A stretch of DNA of 64,000 bases from Albula goreensis (GCA_022829145.1 CM040746.1:18352332-18416331), one strand, 5' to 3'. Numbered from the stretch's first letter, positions 33,789-54,370 are shown. Notes: generated from the sequence alone by a model not told the origin. A program made the numbers and translations.

Positions 33789-35138
33789 ATGGAATCTTCG
33801 GCGTCTGTTGAAGATCGCAGCAGAAGAGGCCTTCAGGCCCGAAGACAGAAGGCTATGGAAAAAGCCATACGCCAGGAGTTCTATCAGAGTGACCGTGTTA
33901 AACAATTTCATCGAGCACTTTTGCTAACAGAAACTCTGCAGGATCGAACGGACCAAGCCAAAGTAGAGCAAAAATTGACTGCTGCCTCCAATGAGGAGAC
34001 TAAAAAAATCCTAGATGAGATAAAGCGCAAATGGCTGGAAGGAATTGAGCAGGACCGACAGAATCTGAGGAAAAGGCAGCTTGAGTCAAAGGCTGTTGGA
34101 GACTATGTGAGGCAACAGATAATGGAGCATGAGTTCATGAGAAAACAGAGGCAACTGGAGAAGGAGAGAGAGATACAAGAGTGTCGAAGACTTCGAGAGC
34201 AGTATGAAAGGGACATGAGACTACTCAGACAGCAAGACCAAGAGGAGAAGATGAATGTCAGGAATACTCTCAAAGAGCTTCTGTCAAAAAATAGTACTAT
34301 CAGAGCCTTAGAGGCTCAAAAACAAGAGATGAAGGATGAAAGGCGGAGATTTTTTGAAATGGAAAGGGACCAAATAGTGATGAGGAAGATTGAGAAGAAG
34401 ACAGAGAGGCGCAGAGTGGCACAGAAGTACAAAGAGATGGTGATCGGGAGGCTGGCTGAGGAGATGCAGGATAAAAAATGCAAAGAGGAACAGCTCAGTG
34501 CTAAGGTTCTTGCTGACACCACAGCCAAGTGGGAAGCTAAGCTGGACCAGGAGCAAAATGAGAAAAATGAAAAAAAGATGGCCATGCTGAAAGCCATTGC
34601 CATGCATAGGGAATATAAATGTAGAGAAAGGGAGGAGGCTGCCAAAGAGGATAGAGACAATGCACAAGATGACTTAAATGCAAGAAAAGAAGAAGATAGA
34701 ATTTTCTGGGAAACACAGCAGTTAAAGGCTCAAGAAAAAGAGGAGGAACGTAGTATTATGGATGACATTCTTCGCTGTCAAATGTCAGAAAAGTTTATCC
34801 AGAGATGTCTTCTGAAAGAAGAACAAATGGATTTTGATAACAAATATGCAGAGTTGATTGCCTATGAAGAGGAGCAGTTTGAGCGCTACACCAAAGATGT
34901 AATCAGTGCTGCCAAAGAGGCCAACAGGAACATACTCCCACTCCTCAATACAGCTCAGAAGGACAAATGGTGTGGAGTAGGACCCATTTCTGGAGGAATG
35001 AGGACAAATTATTTGGTTCCCGGAGCCAACTTTGACAAAATTCCTGATTATGTCAGTGCCACAAGCCCAGACCTCAAAAGATTATATGGGAAAATTGATT
35101 GTGAACCAACTGCAAGAAGACTGAATTTTATATGGTGA
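33789..35138 (+). CDS. TPH-domain coiled-coil protein, CFAP210/CCDC173-like (copy 1, intronless)
   Basis: One uninterrupted frame of 449 residues. Nearly the whole protein is charged coiled coil rich in Glu, Lys, Arg and Gln, in the style of the trichohyalin-plectin-homology family, whose members (CFAP45, CFAP53, CFAP210, MNS1) line axonemal microtubules. The N-terminal block has QEFYQSDRVKQFHRALL near residues 30-46. The C-terminal 60 residues are not coiled: ILPLLNTA, WCGVGPISGGMRTNYLVPGA, IPDYVSATSPDLKRLY and a terminal FIW. That globular tail points to a CFAP210-like protein, but this assignment is from memory of the family and is not certain. The protein seems shorter than mammalian CFAP210. 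A perfect splice-acceptor sequence (TACTTTCAG) lies seven bases before the ATG, so a 5' UTR intron is possible, although a TATA box only 55 bases upstream argues against it. Confidence 0.6.
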   Translation: MESSASVEDRSRRGLQARRQKAMEKAIRQEFYQSDRVKQFHRALLLTETLQDRTDQAKVEQKLTAASNEETKKILDEIKRKWLEGIEQDRQNLRKRQLESKAVGDYVRQQIMEHEFMRKQRQLEKEREIQECRRLREQYERDMRLLRQQDQEEKMNVRNTLKELLSKNSTIRALEAQKQEMKDERRRFFEMERDQIVMRKIEKKTERRRVAQKYKEMVIGRLAEEMQDKKCKEEQLSAKVLADTTAKWEAKLDQEQNEKNEKKMAMLKAIAMHREYKCREREEAAKEDRDNAQDDLNARKEEDRIFWETQQLKAQEKEEERSIMDDILRCQMSEKFIQRCLLKEEQMDFDNKYAELIAYEEEQFERYTKDVISAAKEANRNILPLLNTAQKDKWCGVGPISGGMRTNYLVPGANFDKIPDYVSATSPDLKRLYGKIDCEPTARRLNFIW

Positions 35139-37490
35139 ATATGTGCTGAGGAATATTTTACAGTGTTGCAATGTCACACTGTAAAATCTACATTGTGGAG
35201 CATTTCTGGCACTGCTCCTTTTACAAGTTATGTTTATATTGCACCTAGCACTTTACAATTGCACATATAGGAATGCCTGCAAGATAAACAGTGCAATAAC
35301 AACAGTTGCTGTAAACCAACATGGAACTGTTACATATGAACTAATTCTATGTCCCCTTATGTTATGATATTTATATGCACTTGTGTAAGCCATACATACA
35401 ATTTAATTTAAAAAAATAGAATGTTTCTTATTAATGATTACTCAGAAGAATGTAAAATTACACCAAGCTTCTGAAAGTAAAATATTTGAAGCCGCTTTAT
35501 GAGGAAAAGATTAAAACTAGATATAAGACAACTATTGTGTGATCACTTGAATGCATTGTTTTTTTGCAGACAAGCAGTTGCTTTTGGTAAACTGGGATTT
35601 TGACAGGGATAAAAAGGTTTTCTTTCAAACTCTGGCAATGTCAGACTCAGTTTTACCTGTTCCCTGCCCTTCACTATACGTATAGGTGGAGCAGAGTGAG
35701 GAATGGTGAGGCGAGAGTCTGTTGAGATGCATGGCAGTCCCATAACATTCCACGGCCATAGTCATATTCTACATTCCACTCCATGGACATAACAAAGCAA
35801 CATCATTTTGAAAAAAAGGGGGATAGCAATAGCAGGGCAAAATGAGTAGTGTTTATTGGGTTTTGACTACCTCTGGTCAGCTTTTATAGCTCTGGCAAAA
35901 GCTTTGTAACCTCTGGAGGTACTTTTGTTCCTTAGAATTTGGGGGAAAATGTGGTGTGTAAAACCAGAAGAGATAGAATCTAAACATTAACATTACCACA
36001 TTTTTTTTTTTCAGAAATGCTGAGATTATGTCCAAGATTTTCACCTGAAAGGTTTTCATTTGCAGTAAACTTTAAATTTTCTAACCGCACACTACACAGC
36101 CCCACACAATACAAATCTTTATCCTGCACATATACAATTAGGTATTGCTACTTTCTGCTGAAAAAATTGTCTTTAAATTGTTGTACTTTTGTGGATATTA
36201 GGAATTTGTTGTACAGAATATATATATATATTTCCAGTGTCACACATTAATTAGCAGAAACAGACATGAAGACACGGATGAAACTAATAGGGCTCATGCA
36301 CTAATATTTTCTTTACAATTTTTTTTCCAATCTTCTAGAGAGAAGTGCTAATGAAAAATCAGTGTGGGATTCATTAAATATGTCAGTTTATCAAATCAAT
36401 CACTTTCTATCAGATGTGTGTCACATTAAGAGAAAATTAATCATTGAATGTATCACACTGCATGGGTTCTTGAGGGTAATTTTTCTTTGTGGGAAGAGGC
36501 ATCTACTGAAATTGGTTTCACATGTCTAAGTTAAATGGGGCAGGATTTTTCATTGTTTAAATATTTCAGTATCAGTTGACTAAAATATCGCCACCAAGAG
36601 GCCAATCTCCTCAGATTTTGTGATGGGGAACTGACAGACATAATCAATATGACAAGTTTCATAAGAGTCAAGGTGTGAAGCAAGAGCTCACTACAGTAAT
36701 TTAATATAATTCAAAATGGCAGCCAATTCAAGATGGCAATGACCCATGAGATACATACTGTAAAACCCCCAGTAATCACCAGGGTGCTTATTTGATTCCT
36801 CAACCAAAAGTACCAGATGCCTATTAGTTGTTGACAGTTATTAAATATTGTATTGACAGTATTGAAGACTTGCTTTATTCTATTTAACATAGTTCCACAT
36901 CAAATTCCACATCAAAGCCAGAGCTCAATAACATATATTCTACATAAATCTATTGTAAAATATTATACTTACACTTCCACATACTCCAGTAGATCAAGGT
37001 ATACAGTGATATCAATAGTCAAGTCAGACATAAACAGTCTATGCCACTTTTACAGTGTAGTATTGTGGAAATGTGTCTTGTGATTACTAATACAAAGCAG
37101 ATAAGGCAGTGTTTTCTTGTTTTTGTAAAATTTATTAGCACATACTGTGCCTATGAACCAAACAACCAACCTCTTTAAATATCACCAGTTGCATACATTT
37201 AACCTTCATCTTTTGACCCAAGTAAATGGTACGATTAATGGGAAAACTTTGGGGAATTTCTGCATTTTGTTTATGAAGTAATTTAAGTGGAATAGTAGCC
37301 AGAGAATGGTAACCTTAGTGCATTAGTGTATGAGAGCTAAGTATTTTGTTTATTTTGAAACAAATATGTAATTATTGTTTAAACCTAATGACAACAAATG
37401 GAAGAACAGCTTTCTTCTACAGCATGAAGGGTTCTGATCTGATGTCACAATGCCCTGTTCTTTAAGCTCTCTTGATACATGGAACTTTTG
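35139..37490. other. spacer between the tandem cfap210-like genes
   Basis: The 3' UTR of copy 1 is followed by AT-rich DNA. An ATTAAA-type signal lies near 35,510. No other exon or repeat family was recognised. Confidence 0.5.
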
Positions 37491-37505
37491 TTTGTGCTCC
37501 ATAGA

Positions 37506-37513
37506 TGACATCA
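37506..37513 (+). promoter_or_regulatory. CRE-like site of the second cfap210-like gene
   Basis: TGACATCA within GATGACATCACAGTA, against GATGACATCATAGTA upstream of copy 1. It lies 96 bases before the first ATG and 102 before the second. Confidence 0.5.
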
Positions 37514-37601
37514 CAGTATGTACAACTAATTACATTATCCCCAATAAATTACTGGTTGCAATGTAAACTCATCTGGTTTAAACTGAAATATCAATCATTA
37601 G

Positions 37602-38945
37602 ATGAAAATGGAATCAACAACTGTTGAACAGACAAAAAGAAGAAAAGGCCTTCAAAGGCAGAAAGAAGAGGCCCTTACAAAAGCATTATGCCAAGAGTTC
37701 TATCAGAGTGATCGTGTGAAACAATTTCATCGCGCACTCTTGTATACGGAAGCTCTGAAGGAACGAGATGACCAGATAAACACGAAAGAGAGGATGATGA
37801 ATGCTGCAAAAGAGGAGACCAGGAAATTTATGGCTGATGTTAGACGTAAGGAATTGGAGTCTGTGGAGCAGGAAAGGGAGAAAGTGCGGCGAAAGAACAT
37901 TGACAAAAAAGCTTACAGAGAATTTGTGATGGAACAAATGAAAGAACAAGACCTCAGAAAACGGAGAGTGGTTGAGAAACAGAAAGAAATGGAAGAATGC
38001 CAGCAGCTTTGTGAGGAATATGAGAGGGACAAGATATTACTCAGACAACAAAAGAAAGAGAAGATGATGAATGCCAGGAAAGCTCATATGGAGCACTTAG
38101 CAGCAATGAACACCATCAGAGCCTTAGAAGCTCAAAAACAAGAGATGATGGAGGAAAGACGGAGGCTTTTTGACATGGAAAGAGAGAAACTGAGGATGAG
38201 GAGGAAAGAGAAGGAGACAGAGAGGCGCCGAGTAGTGCAAAGGTACAAAGAGATGGTGGTGGAGAGGGTGGCTATGGAAATGCAGAATAATATCAGCAAA
38301 CAGGAAAATCTCAGTTCTAAGATCCTGTCTGAGAGCATAGCCCAGTGGGAAGCCAAGCTGAAACACGAGCGAAAGGAAACGGAAGAAAAAAGGAAGGCCA
38401 TGTTGAATTCCATCAAACTGCATAGAGAAAACACATATAGAGAACGGGAGCAGAGGGCAAAGGAAGAGAAACAGTATGCGCAGGACTCCCTCAATGCCAG
38501 GAAAGAGCAGGATAGGTTTTATTTGGAAATGCAACAGCTAAAGGCAAGAAAAAAGGAAGAAGAGCGTGCTATAATGGATGATATCCTTCGTCATCAAATG
38601 ACTGAAAGACTTGCCAATAACCATTGTCTGGAACAGAAACAAATGGAAACAGATAATAAATTCACAGAGCTGATTGCTGAGGAGGAGGAGCAGTTTCAGC
38701 ATTACACCAAAGAAATAATTAATGCTGCCAAGAAGGCCAACAGGAACACTTTCCCACTCCTCAGGGCTGCCGAGCATGGCATGTGGTGCGGGGTTGGTCC
38801 CATTTATGGGGGAATGAGGGCAAATTATCTAGTTCCTGGTGCCAGTTATGAGCAAATACCAAATTATGTTAAGAGCACAACTCAAAACATTAAAAGATTA
38901 TATAAATCTGAAAGTGATCCAAACAGACTGGCTTTTATTTGGTGA
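37602..38945 (+). CDS. TPH-domain coiled-coil protein, CFAP210/CCDC173-like (copy 2, intronless)
   Basis: A second intact single-exon frame of up to 447 residues, clearly a tandem duplicate of the gene at 33,789. It shares QEFYQSDRVKQFHRALL, NTIRALEAQKQEM, the long charged coiled coil, and the tail WCGVGP-x-x-GGMRxNYLVPGA ending in FIW. The second ATG (37608, MESTTVEQ) aligns with the start of copy 1 (MESSASVE), so translation probably begins there, giving 445 residues. No premature stop or frameshift occurs in either copy, so both look selected for protein coding. An AATAAA at 39242-39247 ends the transcript about 300 bases past the stop. Role, by family, is inside ciliary or flagellar doublet microtubules. 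Confidence 0.6.
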   Translation: MKMESTTVEQTKRRKGLQRQKEEALTKALCQEFYQSDRVKQFHRALLYTEALKERDDQINTKERMMNAAKEETRKFMADVRRKELESVEQEREKVRRKNIDKKAYREFVMEQMKEQDLRKRRVVEKQKEMEECQQLCEEYERDKILLRQQKKEKMMNARKAHMEHLAAMNTIRALEAQKQEMMEERRRLFDMEREKLRMRRKEKETERRRVVQRYKEMVVERVAMEMQNNISKQENLSSKILSESIAQWEAKLKHERKETEEKRKAMLNSIKLHRENTYREREQRAKEEKQYAQDSLNARKEQDRFYLEMQQLKARKKEEERAIMDDILRHQMTERLANNHCLEQKQMETDNKFTELIAEEEEQFQHYTKEIINAAKKANRNTFPLLRAAEHGMWCGVGPIYGGMRANYLVPGASYEQIPNYVKSTTQNIKRLYKSESDPNRLAFIW

Positions 38946-39618
38946 ATATATGTTGATGCTAAATATTGTACAGCTCTGGTGTCCATCCGGCTCTGTTACT
39001 GGAGTTAATAGAGCCATTAGATATATTTATATTTTTTTACATTGAATGTGGTGAAATATTCATATTCTTGTATCAGAGAGTCAGTGTAACACAATTGTAA
39101 GTGGCCCTTTTTTTTATTTATTTTTTATCAGTATTTGCATTCCCATTGGGAAAAGTTTATCCTACAAACATCAGTCTTTGACTGAGCCTGAGAAAAAAAA
39201 GATTCCATGGGAATATGTCTGACATGTATAGATAAGTATAAAATAAATACTCTCTGAAAATCATTTCACATAATTTTATTGTTGTTTTTTCATGAGTTGA
39301 CTACCACTGTCTTATGACAGGAAGATCATTCAGTGGTCCAGTGTAATAAATTATATAGAAAGTTTAACAAATGCTTACCAAAAGAATACATTCTGTTTAT
39401 TAATTTATGACATACAGAAGAAAAATAGTTAATTAATTGTACATGTTCTGTCTAGTTAATTTATATATACAGTACAGAGCTTTTTAAACTTTTATTTTGA
39501 AAACCACATATACCGTCGTCACAGGAAGTACATTTTCTATTATTCTCACTTCACCTAACCCGCAAACAAAAGTTCACTTCAGATCTCGCCTCATCAAAAA
39601 CTACCGTTGAACAGAAAA

Positions 39619-47288
<7,670 letters not shown>

Positions 47289-48755
47289 GGTTCGTAATAA
47301 CCTGCAGATTGCAATTTAATTGCATGAGACATGTTACAAAACACTCGCATTCATAGTACCAGAGGTAGTAACTGACGGCATACCTACTCCTCCTGAAGAT
47401 GGTGCCAAATATTAAAGTGCAGAAGCATACAGAGATGTGGGTTTCAATGGGTAAGTCCACTAACTCAACACTGCATTCTCTTTCCAGACTTCTCCTGCCT
47501 AAGGCAACTTAATGTGATGCAGACAGCTCAACTCAAAGCCCATTGTTGCAGTCGACATTTTTTTACCCAGATTGCTAGTGGGAATCCAATCACTGGATGA
47601 ATGAATTGTGGTAGAGTCCACAGAACAGTTGACTGGGTCTGAAGGCTGGGTAAAAAAGGGCACTATGCATCAATCTTGTGTAGCTTTGATACAGATTAAA
47701 CTTAAAATGGTTACCCTTGAACTGATGCGCTGTGGACTGAATACTCATTTCAAGACCTTCACATTTACGGGCAAATCATTGGCTTACCTGATGGGACCAA
47801 GGAGCCACATCCTAGTAATAAAACATTGTCTATGCATAGTGGCTGAAGCTGGCAGGTAAAACTGGGAAGGCATACTCAATTCTACAGCAGTGACAAATCT
47901 AGACCCACAATCCCCTACTTGAGCAAGTTCAGAGTCTTGGCAGTTCATTTCTGCAACTCGACTCAAGTCATGCAAAAACCCATCAGCGATGAATTACCAT
48001 ATGGGAACAGGGTCATCTTCATATACAATTTATACATTCAAGCTGTGATCAAAAGGGTCAGTTTTTCCCTATGGCACAATATGGGGAAAATATACCATAA
48101 CGGGTAGCACGGCCTACAATGTTTCATACATGCACATGTAGCCCAAATTAGATCTAGTGAAAAGGAACCAAGATAGATTTATTACATCACAAAATAGATT
48201 AAGAGCATTTACTCCGGAATCCCCATTCCTGCAATGCATTAAAAGGAATGCCAAGTCTGGCTCTGTAGTAGCAACAACGTTAGCCATTAATCACCATAGT
48301 ATCCACTGGTAAAAAAACATTACCATTATGAAAAGGCAGAATTGGTAACAACCACAAAAACATTACAAGTATTGATAAATAAAAAAGGATCCACACGTAT
48401 AATATAAACCAAAAGTTTATTTCTAACAATTTGCCCAAGACACTAGAGGAATGAGTTTCCAGTGAGAGAGGGAGTGCCCTCTTACATTTACAGGCTTAAG
48501 CTTAATGTTATAGTTTAACGCTATCAAAGCCACTTTCAATTGCAGACAAAGTTTGGTAAAACTCCATAAAAGCCAAAGAAAAAAAAAATGCTGGTTGCCC
48601 TCTACTAGCCAACTGCTGACATTCACTAGACAAGCTTACAATGAAATCTTTGATTAGTTTAATCCCTTTTTTTAAATCTTACCCCCTCCCACAGCTCTGT
48701 TGCCATGCAACTTGCAGACACTCGGCACAAGGAAAACTAAAAGTCTAGAAACACC
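47289..48755. other. phykpl 3' UTR and convergent intergenic spacer
   Basis: phykpl and hnrnpab point toward each other across this stretch. The first half is probably phykpl 3' UTR up to the signal at 47,817. No further gene or clear repeat was recognised. Confidence 0.6.
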
Positions 48756-48759
48756 GAAA

Positions 48760-49691
48760 AAAATTACTCAAAATTGTTTATTTTCAGAGCTCTGGTTGCT
48801 CTGATCTTGTTTGTGGTAACTCCAGTAGACATGTAAAATACAACCATACAATACATTAGATTCAAAAAAGGTACCAAAAAGTACAGTAAAAATAACACTT
48901 CCATTTCTGGAAATGTATATGGACACAAAACAATATAAAATAAAAGTGGAAAAGTGACATTTGCTTCCCCAATTCCTCACTTGTTCTGTACAAATGGAGC
49001 ACGAGTCTGTAATTCTGCCAACTCCAAAGGAAAGTCAGACCCCCACGTTTGCTGTAGCTGGACCTCGGGCTCTTGCTCTTAATTACTTTAGTCCTTGAAA
49101 GAGGAGGAAAGACATAACATATTGCATATTGCTTGTGCGCAAAAAATTGCTGGCAGAGCAAAAGTAAACAGCATGTTTAATAAGCACATGGAAAGACCAG
49201 AAGGATCTGACAAGGTTAATTATGCTTGTTAGTGACAAGTCCCTCCAGAAAGTGAAACTGAGGGAAATCAGGGCATAAAGAGCATGTAACTTTCATACAA
49301 GCGATTATATCCCCAGTAGCATGAAAACCCAATGTCTTAACATGGTCAACCACCTTCTCAACCCTTATTGATCAAGTAGTGTTTGTAGAGATGCATCTTT
49401 TCCCCTTTTTGAACACACTTCCAGCTGCCAAAACTGCATCAAGTTTGTGTGGCTAAAGCCAAGTTAACCCACCCTTACACTTCAAACTTAAAACTGAACT
49501 TTGACATGTGCACGGAATCCATTTTACAGATTCCAATATGCAATGCCCCACCCCCAAATGGAACACACGATCCAGATTTGAAGACAAAGCATGAGAAATT
49601 TGGCGCTTATCAAGTGTCAACAGCACAAAATGGCTAAGCTACATCATACCACCATACATGATGCCAAAATGCATACCTGCACTACATGTGA
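48760..49691 (-). other. hnrnpab 3' UTR
   Basis: It runs from the stop codon to a minus-strand AATAAA at 48777-48782, about 0.93 kb. The end is inferred from the signal. Confidence 0.55.
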
Positions 49692-51672
49692 TCAGTATGG
49701 CTTGTAGCTACTCTGGTGGCCTCCACGTCTTGGAGTTTTCCCATAGCTTGTATTGCCCTGGTCTGCAGGATGAGAAAGAAAGGCCTGAGTGCTTTTGTGC
49801 AAAGACAAATTAAACAACTGGCAAGTAACAGCTTATGGTGGAGCATACTCACTGTAGTCATAGCCTCCACCATAGCCATAGTACCCAGCAGAGTAGTCAT
49901 AGTTGCCGTAACCTCCATAACCACCGTATCCCTGCTGACCACCATAACCATAGCCCTGGTTGCCATAGCCCTGATTCCAGTAATTGTTGTAGCCCTGGTT
50001 CCAGTTCTGGTTCTGGCCTGAAAACAATGAGGAGTGGACTGTTAATGAATTCAGAAACAGTGGGTGATGTTGTGACTTCAAGCAATGCTGGGACACTCAC
50101 CACCACGGCCCCTGCCTCTTCCATATCCACCCCCACGACCACCAAACTGCTGCTGCTGGTAAACTTCCTTAGGTTGTGCAATTTTTATCTCACACTGGAA
50201 GAGACCAAAAATGTCAACCACATTAGTGAACAAATTTGAAGGCTATCACTGCTCACAAGAAAACCAAAAAATTCAAAGCCCTATTTTAAGGTCAAACAAT
50301 ACCTCTGAAATTGAAAGACATTAATCTTCATTATCAACCCCACAATCTAGTAACTGTTCAACAATTATAAACAGGTGCAAATTGAATGAAAATATACATA
50401 CAAGGCCATCTTTTCCATTCGTTACCTTGCTTCCGCTGACGTTATGGTATTTCTTTTCAAGAACTTTTTTGACAGGAGATTCTTCTTTGAATGTGATGAA
50501 GACAAAACCCCTCCTCTTGTTTGTCTTTGGGTCCATTGGAAGCTCAATGGATTCAATCTGCAAACAACAGTTTATTTAAAATCACTCCAAGACATGCATG
50601 CAATGCAAATTGTGCAATGACAAATTGAAGAGACAAACCTCTCCAAATGTCCCAAAATACTCTCTGATCTTTTCCTCTGTTGTCTCTGGATTCAGACCAC
50701 CAACAAATATTTTCTTGACTGGTTCCTTCTTCATTGCCATTGCCTTCTTTGGGTCAATCTGTCGTCCATCTAGCCTGTGTTCCTTCTGCTCAAGCACCTA
50801 GTTTTGAAGAGTTGGTTCCAGTGATCAATATGCAGTTAGTCAATTATTGCAATGATAAACTGATACTGATGTTTAGGAAAGTCCACTTTGTTCTCTACAT
50901 ACCTTTTCTACACTGGCAGCCTCTTTGAACAGAATAAACCCAAAGCCTCTTGATCTTCCTGTGTTGGGGTCCATCTTTATGGTGCAGTCTGTAACTTCAC
51001 CAAATTTAGAGAAGTAGTCTTTCAAATCCTTCTTGCTGGTGTCCCAGCTAAGTCCACCCACAAACATTTTCCTACAGAGAGAAGAGACATCTTACATGCC
51101 ATGTCGGAATTAATTCTGGGCCAACCGCAAGCGTTTAGTGTAGCTTGTTAGCTCCTTTGCTTGAACTCGTCTGCCAATTTCACTTATATGTGGATACATA
51201 TTCACGTTACAAGCAGTCCTACGGAGATGGGTAAAGGCGTGAGCAAACCAACCACTATCCTGCCCATCCCCCATACCGCGGCACATGGCGCCAACAAAGA
51301 CCGCAAGAACAAAGGAGATTTCCCGGGCGCAAACCTTTCATATACTGCTCTACAGGCAAAATGACTACGATTTTCTCTATGTAAAATTCACGCCGTTTAA
51401 CGTTTTATCGAAGCACTAGTACAGCTTGCTTACCCTGCATCCTCTTCGCTCTTGCTTGCGTTGATCTGTCCGCCTTCCGATCCACCATTCTGAGAATCAC
51501 CCTCCGCTGTTGCTTCTTCGGCTTCTACATCACCTTCGGGCTCGGGCTCGGGCTCGGCCTCGGCCTCTGCAACTGCTTCCGTCTGTTCCGCAGGCTCGGC
51601 TCCGTTCAAGTCCTCTTCGCCTTCGTGGCCATTTTCGGAGGTTTCCATGAATTGCTGCTCGGTGTCAGACAT
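49692..51672 (-). CDS. hnrnpab: Heterogeneous nuclear ribonucleoprotein A/B
   Basis: A nuclear RNA-binding protein that packages pre-mRNA and takes part in splicing, editing and mRNA transport. Seven coding exons join in phase: 51434-51672, 50903-51071, 50639-50797, 50426-50557, 50101-50194, 49853-50017 and 49692-49762, giving 342 residues (human 332). The N-terminus is acidic with repeated Glu-Ala and Glu-Pro. Two RRMs follow: the first with RNP2 MFVGGLSW and RNP1 RGFGFILF, the second with IFVGGLNP and RGFVFITF. The C-terminal third is an RGG patch (GRGRGRG) and a Gly-Tyr-Asn-Gln low-complexity domain, encoded by an exon that is skipped in the short isoform of mammals. It ends HQSSYKPY like hnRNP A/B and D. 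The long acidic start and the tail-to-tail phykpl neighbour favour A/B over D. Upstream, the exon continues to an acceptor at 51694. Confidence 0.95.
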
Positions 51673-52224
51673 GATGGTACAATGAATCCTTTATCTGCAG
51701 CACATGAAAATAAGGTTATTCGCTTTTAAATGCAACATGAAGTGAACGTCGATGTACATGGTTCCTACAGCCAGTTATATCGCTGCACATTTTAAACGCA
51801 GTTCCAACAGTGGCAACACAATTATTCTGCACAGTTATCTCCCTAGCACTACCACCATTTTGCCCACAAGCTAAAAAGCCTAAAACCATAAACCGATTTA
51901 TGATACGGATCAGCTACATCTTAACTACACATGCATCTTTACACAACTTTGTAGACTTTTACGTTCTTCCCCAAGCATATCAACCAGAGAACAAAAATAC
52001 ACGTTGCTTTCCTAAACAATGTTGCTAGCTAACTAACTCGCTTACGTAATAGACAATTTAGCCAACTAGCTAGCTGAAAGGCCGCGTTCGTTGGAGTTAT
52101 GGTTAAACACAACCACAGCAAGGCCCCTATATTATTTGCGACTGTTTTTTTCGTACAGTTTTCATGCACATAATGTGGTTACTTTAAACGTTACTATATT
52201 TAAAAGGATCCAACGGTCGCTTAC

Positions 52225-52300
52225 TGCTGTAACAATCGGAGACTGCTCTTCAAGATGGATTCTCCCTTACAATGCCAACTCGTGGCAGCCTTTATACCAC
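52225..52300 (-). promoter_or_regulatory. hnrnpab first non-coding exon and TATA box
   Basis: On the minus strand GGTATAAAG (52290-52298) lies about 30 bases before a likely start near 52,262. The short exon ends at 52225 with a GTAAGC donor, joining the acceptor (TGCTGCAG) just before the coding exon at 51694. Two TAGC-rich clusters lie in the intron at 52,020-52,080. Confidence 0.6.
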
Positions 52301-52309
52301 CGGATAAGA

Positions 52310-54370
52310 AGACCGCTTCAATAAAGAAAGCCATGATTCAGTACTTGGTGCTGTCAATCATAATGACCACCTCTTTCTATTCGTTTACGGTCCTTGCACC
52401 CGCCCACTGAGCGCGTTCATTCACTGTGTTTTTATTTAAAGTCTCTGGTCCCCTTTAAAGACACATTGAAAAATGAATGTAGTCATACTTAATATGTAAA
52501 TATGTGAAGAATGTGACATTTAACAACGCAGGTTCAAATGAAGTACTTCTGGCCCGCTTCACCAATAGTAAAAGTGGTTGTAATAAATACCGCTACTGAG
52601 CAAGCGGCTCTATTGTCACTTATCAAAGTCGCTAGAGGCTATTACAACTGAAAATGGCTACCGTGACCATTACAAGTGAAATTTCAAGACTGCATGCACA
52701 CCCATTTCCTGTTCTAGTTAGATAAAACTAGTTGCGATATTGCCTTAGTAGTATGCACCTGTGAGTTGACTTTGTGCCCAAAAAATGTTGCATTATGAAA
52801 TTTGAACAAGAAACGTTTGTTATCGTTCAGATGTTTCCAATCTGATTTATTCATTTGTATAACGTTAACGCGAACACATAAACCATAGCGGTATGTAGGC
52901 ATCACAAAACGTGTTTAATTCACCACTGCGACGGTGTCCGGGCTTGCTTCGGGGTTTTTTTTAAAACGAAATGTTACTCTCAGTGAAACTGGCTAGCCTG
53001 TTAGGACAAGGTAGCAATAACCATATATTTGTCATGCGCATTAAACAAGTTATGCACATCCCACGTTTACAGGCTGAGAGGGCGAAAAGAACGAGCTGTT
53101 CCCACAAAGATGAAACAGATGGGCGCAAATCAAACTTCTACACACAGGCGTACACTTTGCAAACCTTTACACATGATTGCTGTATCTTGCCTTAATTCAA
53201 GGTCCCAGTATTTGTAAAGTTAAATCTATTATGATTTGACTACTTGCACCCAAAAGGAGTGTAAATTTAATCGTTTACTGTGTTTTTTGTTAAGTGATCC
53301 CGATTCGAAAACTGCAGGATATAAAAGTACATAGCATTTTATTTTTTGCCTTGGACCATAAAGTTTCCATATAGTAACTTTGCACACTTTAAAACGTTAA
53401 TACTTTATGCAAATAAATAATATGTAATGTTTATAACACAGTTCATTAAATCACCATACATGTATGAAGAAAAATTAGTTTGAGTTTTTTTTTAATATGT
53501 AGAATTTTCATATAACACCATAGCTCTACAGTAATACTGCTTTGTGTTTTTGTCTTTATTGTCGTATTGTGTGTAAAGACTGTGAGATTTCGCCCATGCT
53601 TGATTTTAATGGAACGGCACTTTCTGCCTTTATTTGTACACGGAAACTAGAATCAGAATTTCATGTTTATGCTGTTGTCAAACATTACTAAATGGAAAAT
53701 TAATTCAGTTTTAATTGCCCTGATTTCTCATTTCCTGATTGTCATTCCCAGACCACTATCCTATAAAAATGTGTCTTCAGTCTGTTATGTAAGAACAAAT
53801 AGCTTATATAGCCAACTTAACAGCCAGTAATAAAATAAAAACTGTTCTAGCTGTATTATAACTTCTTGTCAGACTGCCTGTTTGATCATATATTGCAGTG
53901 ATCATGAGAAAACATTATCTTAAGACAATGTCTCCAGCATTTGCAGCCTTCCTAAGTATGTTCTTACAATAAATTTGTATCCTCTAATTTTCCTCAACTC
54001 TACATTTGAAATGTATAAACAGTTGCAACATTCTGTATTGAGATGATATAGAGACTCCCTCCTCAGTGACAAACACTAGCCTGTACAAACACAAGGGCAT
54101 CTATCTTCCTTCTGTCAATCGTCTATCTATCTGTCTTTCCATCATCTCTTTATTCTTTCTTTTAACTGCTCAGATAAAAATGTGTGGACTTAAAGACTTC
54201 ATGCTTTCATGAACTCATTATGCCATGCTTTTTAACACAACACTGCACATAACATGGTTTGCAAAAATGCACGTGTTTTTTTAAGGTGCAAATTGTAGCA
54301 CACAGTTTTAATTAACACATAGTCTAACATGTATTACAACACTTGAAAGACAAGCACCTGATGAAAGTAT
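52310..54370. other. intergenic, hnrnpab start to nme5 end
   Basis: AT-rich unique sequence. I see no exon, RNA gene or recognisable transposon in it. Confidence 0.5.

Noticed and set aside
34308-34667. Two minus-strand frames of about 115 codons
   Set aside because: Shadows of the Glu/Lys-rich coiled-coil gene, giving Phe/Leu/Ser strings; the same applies to the frames at 38,124-38,534.
49692-51672. Identification as hnRNP D
   Set aside because: The RRMs and YKPY end are shared, but the acidic Glu-Pro N-terminus and adjacency to phykpl fit hnrnpab.
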